NCBI GenBank assembly: GCA_011048645.1
Contig: DSDR01000299.1
Location: 1-19,397, forward strand
DNA: 19,397 nucleotides
Origin: Phycisphaerales bacterium
GTDB taxonomy: Bacteria; Planctomycetota; Phycisphaerae; Sedimentisphaerales; Anaerohalosphaeraceae
Direction of reading: 5' to 3'
Each line of letters starts with the position of its first letter. The first letter of the stretch is position 1. Shown piece after piece: positions 13,492 to 19,397 of this stretch. A model generated the notes under the pieces. It worked only from the letters and a program-made list of their open reading frames with translations, was not told the DNA's origin and ran no database searches. Position numbers and translations under genes: made by a program.

Positions 13492-14727
13492 ATGCAGACG
13501 ATTCGACGCAACAAACCATACCGCTCAAAGCCGCGCTGCGGCGCCGCACTGGGACTGGTGGTGATTTTGATGCTGCTGCTGTCGATCAGCGGGATGACCA
13601 TGCTGCAGATCGGACGCGATGCACGTCTGCGTTCCATCAGCAGCAGCACCGATATCGCCGCCTATTACGCCGCCGAAGCGGGCATTGAACGGGCGCTGTA
13701 CGTGATGAACAAAGCGCTTGAGGCCGGATTGTGGACGATCAATGACCTGCCGACCTGGACCGCCGAACCGCTGGCCGGCGTCAACGCCCACTATACGGTC
13801 ACATCCAGCGGCGCGCCGGCGATCGGATATACCATCACCTCCGTCGGGCGGTCGGGAACCGCAACGCGCACCGTTCGGGCCACGGTCAAACTGACCAGCC
13901 CGTTTGCAATGAATTATGCGGTGCTTTCGCGGCAGGATCTCGGACTGAAAAGCAAATCGACGGTCAAGGGATTCAACTCGGCGGATCTGTCGCAGCAGAA
14001 TTTACGGGCGGACATCGGTACGCTCAGCAATAAAAAAGGCAGCATTGATATAAAAAACAATGTGGAAGTTTATGGCGATGTCTATGTCGGTCCGGGCGGC
14101 GATCCGGATGTCGTGGTGGACACGAAAAACCGAAGCGACGTCAAAGGCGAAATGTTCACCCTGCTGTTTGAGCCGCCGCTGGATCCGGTCAGCGCGCCGA
14201 CGCTGCCGGGCGGCAACCAGGGACTGCTGTCTGACAAAAAGAAGGGAGGAACCCTCATCCTGACCGCTTCGGACAGCGGCATCTACAGCGGCGTCGAAAT
14301 CGGGGGACAACTGAAAGTCGAAGGCGATTGTGTGCTGGTGGTAGCTGGTGATGTCTCGCTCGGCAACAGCGCCGAAATCGTCATTAGTCAGAACGGTTCG
14401 CTGAAGATGTATCTGGCGGGCGATTTTGACGCCAAAAACGCCTCCGGCGTCAACAATGAAAGTCTGACGCCATCCAAATTCAAGCTTTATGGAATCGGCG
14501 ACGACCAAGAAATCAACCTGAAAAATGACACCGATTTCTACGGTGCGGTTTATGCCCCGAACGCCGTTGTGACCCTGCACAACGGCGGCAACGCCTACGG
14601 TTCAATCATTGCGGACAACTTTGAGCTGAAAAACAGCGGCAATGTGTATTATGACAAGGCCCTCCAGGAAGTCAAAATAACCGACGAGGCGATACGATTT
14701 GCGGTCGTGCGCTGGGAAGAGATTTAA
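13492..14727 (+). CDS. PilX-like minor pilin with a large C-terminal beta domain (DUF7305-like)
   Basis: 411 residues. A basic N-terminus, then a hydrophobic helix (GAALGLVVILMLLLSISGMTML) and the PilX-like signature AAYYAAEAGIERALYVMNKAL. It lacks the FTLIE-type Glu at +5, as PilX/GspK-type subunits often do. From about residue 130 a long repetitive, parallel-beta-like region follows (KSKSTVKGFNSADL, VEVYGDVYVGPGGDPD, DFYGAVYAPNAVVTLHNGG), which matches my recollection of DUF7305-type pilus tip proteins. AAGGA is 7 nt before ATG. The unusually large extracellular domain suggests a tip adhesin or capping subunit. After its stop comes a 147-nt gap with a small CGGCA/TGCCG hairpin (14758-14773). 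Confidence 0.8.
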   Translation: MQTIRRNKPYRSKPRCGAALGLVVILMLLLSISGMTMLQIGRDARLRSISSSTDIAAYYAAEAGIERALYVMNKALEAGLWTINDLPTWTAEPLAGVNAHYTVTSSGAPAIGYTITSVGRSGTATRTVRATVKLTSPFAMNYAVLSRQDLGLKSKSTVKGFNSADLSQQNLRADIGTLSNKKGSIDIKNNVEVYGDVYVGPGGDPDVVVDTKNRSDVKGEMFTLLFEPPLDPVSAPTLPGGNQGLLSDKKKGGTLILTASDSGIYSGVEIGGQLKVEGDCVLVVAGDVSLGNSAEIVISQNGSLKMYLAGDFDAKNASGVNNESLTPSKFKLYGIGDDQEINLKNDTDFYGAVYAPNAVVTLHNGGNAYGSIIADNFELKNSGNVYYDKALQEVKITDEAIRFAVVRWEEI

Positions 14728-14874
14728 GCCGGCGGCGGCAACATAGCGTTCAATGATCGGCAGTAAAATGCCGGTTAAGTGCAACGCCCGCTGATCCGAT
14801 AGAAACAGTTGAGACAATAGACAAAACCAAAGAAGGCCTCAAAGGACGACTGAGTCATCAGAAAGGTCTGACAG

Positions 14875-15948
14875 ATGCGGCTATTAAAACAATGCTTCAA
14901 ACCGGCTCAACGCGGGCATATCGGCCTGGACATCGGCTCCGGCGCCGTCAAACTGGTGGCGCTGCGACCTGGGACAACCGGCTGGTCGGCAACGGGCGCA
15001 GCCTGGGCGGATATCGCCCCTTTTGATCCCGAAGACAAAGCCGGGCAGTATGCCCATACCCTCGATGCGCTGCGCGACTGCATCAAACAAACCTCGGCAA
15101 TCTCGGTTCGCCATGTCGTTTGCGGCCTGGCCGGTCCGGATGTCGTGGTTCGCGGTTTTTCGTTTCCGATGATGCCGCAATCCCAAATTGAAAAAGCCGT
15201 TCATTTTGAGGCCCAGCAGGTGTGCCCGATGGATATGCGCAGCAGCGTGCTGGATTATCAATTGCTCGAATCGGCGACCGGCGAGGGCCAAACGCCGAAA
15301 AAACTCAGCGGCGTCCTGGTCGTCGGCGTCGAACAGACCATTAGCGAGCGATGCCGATTGGTCAAAGAAGCCGGCGCCAAAACGGCCCTGATCGACGCCG
15401 ACGGACTGGCGGCGCTGAACTGTTTGTCGGCGCTGGACGATCTGGACCGCTATCATACCGCGGCGTTGATTGATATCGGACGGCATTCTACCCATATCAT
15501 TCTGCTCGGCGCCGACGGCCTTCCCTTTGTGCGGGATTTGAATATGGGCGTTCAAACGATCATCGAACAGATTTGCCAGACCCTCAAATCCGACCCCGAT
15601 ACGGTGCGGGATAGGTTGTGGGGCGCATCAAAAAAGCCGATCCCAGACGACATGCTGATGGCGTTTCACCATGCCGCCCGCGGACTGGTGATGAGCATCA
15701 ATGAAACATTGAAGTATTACGCTTCTCGTGAAAAAGGACAGTCGGTTCAGAAGGTCTATCTGTGCGGCGGCGGCGCGCAAATCAGCTTGCTGGTGGAGCT
15801 GCTTTGCGACGCACTGCCAACCGAAACGGCAGTCTTTGACCCCTTTGAAACGATTCACGTGGACGCCGGAATACCCGGCGCCGATCTGCTGAATACCCGA
15901 GGCCCCGCCTTTACGGCGGCGACGGGTCTTGCCATGAGGACGATATAG
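14875..15948 (+). CDS. pilM: PilM, actin-like pilus assembly protein
   Basis: 357 residues, cytoplasmic, no membrane segment. The actin-like fold shows in GLDIGSGAVKLVAL (phosphate 1), AALIDIGRHSTHIILL (phosphate 2) and LCGGGAQISLL near the C-terminus. The PilM marker region VVCGLAGPDVVVRGFSFP and EKAVHFEAQQ is present. In known systems PilM binds ATP and the short N-terminal tail of PilN, tying the cytoplasmic ring to the inner-membrane complex. AAGG lies about 8 nt before the ATG. It heads a tight pilM-pilN-pilO run after a 147-nt gap. Confidence 0.93.
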   Translation: MRLLKQCFKPAQRGHIGLDIGSGAVKLVALRPGTTGWSATGAAWADIAPFDPEDKAGQYAHTLDALRDCIKQTSAISVRHVVCGLAGPDVVVRGFSFPMMPQSQIEKAVHFEAQQVCPMDMRSSVLDYQLLESATGEGQTPKKLSGVLVVGVEQTISERCRLVKEAGAKTALIDADGLAALNCLSALDDLDRYHTAALIDIGRHSTHIILLGADGLPFVRDLNMGVQTIIEQICQTLKSDPDTVRDRLWGASKKPIPDDMLMAFHHAARGLVMSINETLKYYASREKGQSVQKVYLCGGGAQISLLVELLCDALPTETAVFDPFETIHVDAGIPGADLLNTRGPAFTAATGLAMRTI

Positions 15949-15950
15949 CC

Positions 15951-16592
15951 ATGTTTGAAATCGATTTGCTGCAAGGAAAAGGACGCCCCCGCCGAGTCAA
16001 TCTGAAACGCGCGGCGCTGCGGGTGGCGATGTTGCTGATACCGGTCGGGGCCACGGTCGCCTTTGCCGCCGATCTGCAGCGCGGACGCCTTCAAGCAGAA
16101 GCGCTTCAGCAAACCGCCGCCGAAGTCGAAGCACAGTTAATCGATTACACCGACGACATTCGCGTCCTGACCGAACTTCGCGGACAACTCAGCGACCTGT
16201 CCACATTGATTGAGGAGATTGGGTGTTTGCTGCGTTATCGACTGGTCGCCTCGACGGCGCTGGTCGAGATCGCTGAAAAACTGCCGCCGGATATCGTCCT
16301 GCGCGAAATCCAATTCAGACGAAACGGACGGCGCGAACGAATCGAAGACGAAGACAGCGGCAAGGTCCGTTTTGAGCCGGTGGTCAATCGAACGCTGCGG
16401 CTGGCGCTGTACGGCTTTGAAGGCACGGACACCGATACGGCGGTCCAGACCTTTCTAAATCGGCTGAACCATTCGCCGGCGCTGGCGCCGCTGGTTCGCG
16501 AGATACGCACCACATCGCGGCAGCAGCGCGAACTAAACGAAACAAAAGCCATGTTCTATGAAATCGAACTGCTGTTGAAAGAACAGAGGTAA
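15951..16592 (+). CDS. pilN: PilN-like inner-membrane assembly protein
   Basis: 213 residues. The start MFEIDLLQGKGRPRR corresponds to the INLLP-type cytoplasmic tail by which PilN binds PilM. One membrane span follows (about 24-42), then a coiled-coil stretch (QTAAEVEAQLIDYTDDI) and a small periplasmic alpha/beta domain (LVEIAEKLPPDIVLREIQF). ATG starts 2 nt after the pilM stop, indicating coupling. Sequence is divergent, but order, topology and tail support the call. Confidence 0.85.
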   Translation: MFEIDLLQGKGRPRRVNLKRAALRVAMLLIPVGATVAFAADLQRGRLQAEALQQTAAEVEAQLIDYTDDIRVLTELRGQLSDLSTLIEEIGCLLRYRLVASTALVEIAEKLPPDIVLREIQFRRNGRRERIEDEDSGKVRFEPVVNRTLRLALYGFEGTDTDTAVQTFLNRLNHSPALAPLVREIRTTSRQQRELNETKAMFYEIELLLKEQR

Positions 16593-16599
16593 GTCGCTT

Positions 16600-17199
16600 A
16601 TGAAACATAAACCGTCTGTCTGGAATATCCTCATCGGGGTAGTTTGGCTGGTCTGCATCGGAGCCGTGATTGCCGGGTCGGCGATGTTCGGCGCGCCGCA
16701 GGCGGCGGCGATCCGGCAGGCGCAAATCAATGTGCTCCAGACCCGCGAACAACTGGCCCTGGCCCGTAACGCCGCTCGCGAAGAAACCCGACAGCAAATG
16801 CGCAACCGGCTTGAACAGGCAAAAACCACCCTCGATACCTTCAGTTGTCCGGCCGCGGACGAATCGACGCTGATATTTCAGGTAGGACAATTGGCAAAGT
16901 CGCTCGGATTGAAACAATTTGAGACGCGCTTCCCCGAGCATACCCCCGAAAAAACGATTGAAACAAACCGGCGCATTGCCGAAGGCTGGCTGACCGTGGA
17001 ATTTGTCGCCGATTATCCGAATGTGGCGGCGTTTATCAACGGCCTGGAACGACATCGGCCGGCGTTGTTTGTCGAATCGATTGAACTGCGCCGAAGCGAC
17101 GAGGATGACCGTCGAGCCGCCGTCCAAATGATGCTTTCGTATCTGATCCGCAACGAGCGCCCCGCCGAAACGGCGCAACGCGCTCAGGCGATTCCCTAA
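16600..17199 (+). CDS. pilO: PilO-like inner-membrane assembly protein
   Basis: 199 residues. Short cytoplasmic start, one membrane span (about 8-30, ILIGVVWLVCIGAVIAG), a coiled coil rich in Gln/Arg/Glu (about 40-85), and a periplasmic ferredoxin-like part (LTVEFVADYPNVAAFINGLERH). This is the PilO/GspM layout; PilO and PilN form a heterodimer in the periplasm. Starts 7 nt after pilN. A PilO name is position-supported; the fold could also be called GspM-like. Confidence 0.8.
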   Translation: MKHKPSVWNILIGVVWLVCIGAVIAGSAMFGAPQAAAIRQAQINVLQTREQLALARNAAREETRQQMRNRLEQAKTTLDTFSCPAADESTLIFQVGQLAKSLGLKQFETRFPEHTPEKTIETNRRIAEGWLTVEFVADYPNVAAFINGLERHRPALFVESIELRRSDEDDRRAAVQMMLSYLIRNERPAETAQRAQAIP

Positions 17200-17225
17200 A
17201 CCGCTGTGCCAAAGGACCCGTATCG

Positions 17226-18020
17226 GTGCGAACGATAGCGATAACCAATCAGAAAGGCGGATGCGGCAAGACGACCACGGCCGTAAATCTGGCCGCGGCC
17301 CTGGCCCGGCAGGAGTATCGCACCCTGCTGATCGATCTGGACCCGCAGGGGCACGCCACCCTGGCCATGGGACTGACGCCGCAAGAGTGTGAACGAACCA
17401 TCTTCGATGTGATCCTCAATCCGTCAGTCCCGCTGCCGCTGGTGGTGTGCGCTTCGCCGATAGGAACCCTGGACGTTGCGCCGAGCAACGTACTGCTCAG
17501 CGGCGCCGAATCGCACCTGACCCGCCTGTATGATCGTGAATATGTGCTCCGCGACCGACTCGAAGCCGTCCGGCAACGCTATCATTACTGCATTATCGAC
17601 TGTTCGCCGTCGCTGAGTCTGCTGACGCTCAATGCCGTGGTCGCCGCCGCGGAAATCATTGTCCCCGTTCAGACGCATTACTATGCGATTGAAGGGCTGC
17701 GTCAAATGCTGGAGACGGTCGATGTCGTGCGTCAGCGGTTTCATCCTGAACTTCAGGTCGGCGGCATCCTGTTGACCCTGGCCGAACGACGGACGCTGCT
17801 GGCCCGACAGGTCGAACAGCAAATGCGCGAGTATTTCGGCGACCTGGTGTTTCAAACCGTGATTCATCGCTGTATCCGTCTGGCTGAGGCGCCCGGCGCC
17901 GGCCAGTCGATCTTCACATACGACCCGTGCAGTTCAGGCGCGACCGAATATACCCAATTAGCGAAAGAGATAGACTATGAGCAAATCCGGGCTTCACAAA
18001 CAGGTGTCTTCCATCTTTGA
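17226..18020 (+). CDS. ParA/Soj-type ATPase encoded within the pilus operon
   Basis: 264 residues, GTG start (17226). Deviant Walker A KGGCGKTT (10-17) with the ParA signature Lys10, Walker A' LLIDLDPQGHAT (34-45), and Walker B YCIIDCSPS, followed by HYYAIEGLRQMLETVD. This is a complete Soj/ParA core without an N-terminal DNA-binding extension or a FlhG/MinD-like C-terminal amphipathic helix that I can see. Such ATPases dimerise on ATP and place chromosomes, plasmids or protein machines. Here it lies between pilO and the pilP-position gene, with its last 44 nt overlapping the next start (17977), and no parB is near. I infer a role in positioning the machine, as TadZ and related ATPases do in other systems. 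Not proven. Confidence 0.92.
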   Translation: MRTIAITNQKGGCGKTTTAVNLAAALARQEYRTLLIDLDPQGHATLAMGLTPQECERTIFDVILNPSVPLPLVVCASPIGTLDVAPSNVLLSGAESHLTRLYDREYVLRDRLEAVRQRYHYCIIDCSPSLSLLTLNAVVAAAEIIVPVQTHYYAIEGLRQMLETVDVVRQRFHPELQVGGILLTLAERRTLLARQVEQQMREYFGDLVFQTVIHRCIRLAEAPGAGQSIFTYDPCSSGATEYTQLAKEIDYEQIRASQTGVFHL

Positions 18021-18726
18021 CGGCGTGCCGCGACCGGACAATCCCTCGGCGCGATCCGGCTCGGTGCTGCGCCGTTTAATGGACGACGAGCCGTCCGCCG
18101 CGCCGTCATCGTCGCCGTCTGCCCCGACAGCGCAGAGCCAAACACCCCCTTCGGCTCCCTGTGCGTCTCGTCCCAAACCCGTACCGAAAGCGGCCTGCAC
18201 AACCGAGCCGTCGTGGCTCAAAACCGCCGTCCGATCCCTGACCAAAACAAAAAAACGCGACGATTCCCACGCGACCGAACGCCGACAAAAAGTCATGATC
18301 ATGCTTGTCGCCGTTTTGAGCGTCGTGTTCGTTGCGACGCTGACGGTGACGCTCGGCGGCATCGGCGGGGCGACTTCAAACACCACACAGACCGATCCGG
18401 ATCAGGAAATCGAACCCTCCGCTAAAACCCCCAAGCCGATCGATCCGGACACATGGACGTTTCCCGAACCGCTGCCGGCGACGCTGCGGGATCCGCTGGT
18501 GATGCCGGAACCCGCGATCATACTGACAGGCAGCGAATCGACCGAAGCCGTGCCGCAATGGACCGTGCAGGGCATCGTCTATAGCAGCGAAAAGCCCTCG
18601 GCCATCATCAATGAACAGGTGGTGCTGGTCGGACAATTCGTCAACGGCGCCAAAATCGTTCGTATCTCGCCCCGTCTCGTTGAGTTTGAAAAAGACGGAC
18701 AACGATGGACTCAAAGCGTTCAATAG
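17977..18726 (+). CDS. Membrane protein with GspB/PilP-like periplasmic C-terminus
   Basis: 249 residues. Cytoplasmic N-terminal half of low complexity, rich in Ser/Pro/Ala (about 20-75), then a basic stretch and one membrane span (about 107-130, IMLVAVLSVVFVATLTVTLG). A Pro-rich linker leads to a compact C-terminal domain of about 55 residues: WTVQGIVYSSEKPSAIINEQ, VVLVGQFVNGAKIVRISP, RLVEFEKDGQRW. That is the beta pattern of GspB/PilP/GspC homology domains, which contact the secretin N0 domain. It occupies the PilP place (O-[ParA]-P-Q). ATG lies inside the end of parA with AAAGAG 7 nt ahead, so translation is likely coupled. The long cytoplasmic N-terminus is unusual for PilP, which is normally a lipoprotein, and could meet the ParA ATPase. 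Confidence 0.8.
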   Translation: MSKSGLHKQVSSIFDGVPRPDNPSARSGSVLRRLMDDEPSAAPSSSPSAPTAQSQTPPSAPCASRPKPVPKAACTTEPSWLKTAVRSLTKTKKRDDSHATERRQKVMIMLVAVLSVVFVATLTVTLGGIGGATSNTTQTDPDQEIEPSAKTPKPIDPDTWTFPEPLPATLRDPLVMPEPAIILTGSESTEAVPQWTVQGIVYSSEKPSAIINEQVVLVGQFVNGAKIVRISPRLVEFEKDGQRWTQSVQ

Positions 18727-18815
18727 CCATCACGATATAAACGTCAGAATACGGACGTTGCAAGAAGTCGCAGACAGGCATTGTTAATACGGAATACATT
18801 CGACAAGGATAAAAA

Positions 18816-19397
18816 ATGAACAGATACAAAAGAGGATACATCGCGGCCCTGGCGGCGACACTGACGCTGGTCGGCTTTATGACGCCGATTGAGGCCGTCG
18901 AAAAAAACGCAGCGCCCCAGAGCCATGCGGCCCTGATGAGTCCGGTGCAAAAACGAATGCAGCAGATTATCAGTGTGGACTTCAAAGACGCCAACATCGA
19001 CGACGTCCTGATGATTTTGGCCGAACAGGCGAATGTGGACATTATCAAAAGTCCCAAGGTTCAGGGCAAAGTGACCGCCGTGCTCAAAGACATCCCGCTC
19101 AGCGAGGCGCTGAACAACATTCTTGAAGTGCACGGCTTCGGCTATGTGGCAACGGATCATATGATTCGCGTCGTGCCCAAAGAAGAAGTCTTTGAGGCAC
19201 GCGAAAGACTCATCAGCCGGGTCTATCGCATCACCTACGCCGACGTCGCCGAAGTCGAACGCGCGCTGCGCGGCTTCATCTCCGAATTAGGGTCGATTTC
19301 CGCCAATCCGGGCACAAGCAACATCATCGTAACGGATATGGAAAGCAAGATCAACGCCGTCAACGCATTCATTGAAGAAATCGATCGCGTAACGCCG
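18816..19397 (+). CDS. pilQ: Secretin N-terminal part (PilQ/GspD family), cut by the window end
   Basis: Only the first 194 codons are present. Signal peptide (MNRYKRGYIAALAATLTLVGF), a short linker, then an STN/N0 domain (about 50-117; VDFKDANIDDVLMILAEQAN, SEALNNILEVHGFGY) and an N1-type domain (about 130-190; RVYRITYADVAEVERALRG, SNIIVTDMESKINAVNAFIE). The C-terminal barrel must lie beyond 19397. Secretins form the outer-membrane pore for pili or secreted proteins. AAGGA lies 6 nt before ATG. It follows the GspB/PilP-like gene by 89 nt, containing a small AACGTC/GACGTT hairpin (18740-18745/18754-18759). PilQ rather than GspD is inferred from pilMNO upstream. Confidence 0.9.
   Translation, partial: MNRYKRGYIAALAATLTLVGFMTPIEAVEKNAAPQSHAALMSPVQKRMQQIISVDFKDANIDDVLMILAEQANVDIIKSPKVQGKVTAVLKDIPLSEALNNILEVHGFGYVATDHMIRVVPKEEVFEARERLISRVYRITYADVAEVERALRGFISELGSISANPGTSNIIVTDMESKINAVNAFIEEIDRVTP

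Noticed and set aside
1..19397. CRISPR arrays, insertion sequences, prophage, tRNA or rRNA genes
   Set aside because: No regularly spaced repeats, transposase or phage genes, or RNA gene signatures were seen.

Overview
The window looks like chromosome from a Planctomycetota bacterium, most likely of the Phycisphaerae/Sedimentisphaerales type. This is inferred from a PEP-CTERM surface protein, a large secreted protein with DUF11-like, right-handed beta-helix and dockerin-like parts rich in 'DPNDP' segments, and a type IV pilin-like module whose main pilin begins with a KAFTLIEL motif. No phage, insertion sequence, CRISPR array, tRNA or rRNA is visible.

Left region (1-4330, minus strand). In transcription order there is a structured RNA or leader (about 4147-3968) behind a near-consensus sigma70 promoter, then a large secreted beta-helix/dockerin protein (3858-1186), a perfect 12-bp hairpin, a PEP-CTERM protein (1118-510), and a 5'-truncated copy of the large protein's C-terminal part (506-1, running off the window).

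Middle (4297-7951). dnaK (minus strand) ends in a clear intrinsic terminator. It stands alone, without grpE or dnaJ, and is divergent from a cytoplasmic sensor/response-regulator hybrid on the plus strand. The hybrid's receiver domain looks intact, but the histidine kinase H-box has Tyr where the phosphorylated His should be. The roughly 375-nt divergent region carries repeated TGCCA/TGGCA half-sites.

Right region (8019-19397, plus strand). This is a type IV pilus/type II secretion-like assembly cluster: GspE/PilB ATPase, GspF/PilC platform protein, a main pilin with its own strong terminator, two pseudopilins, a PilX-like protein, PilM, PilN, PilO, a ParA/Soj-type ATPase, a protein with a GspB/PilP-like C-terminus, and the start of the secretin. 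It is the classical pilMNOPQ order with a parA gene placed between the O and P positions. Between the ATPase and platform genes, one small two-TM membrane protein gene is read in the opposite direction from an almost perfect sigma70 promoter. No PilT retraction ATPase or prepilin peptidase is visible here.

Expected joint function: the ATPase drives the platform protein to extract and assemble (pseudo)pilins; PilM/N/O and the PilP-like protein link the cytoplasm to the secretin; the ParA ATPase may place the machine in the cell or couple it to DNA. The hybrid regulator lies 67 nt upstream of the ATPase gene and may regulate it. That link is inferred from position only.
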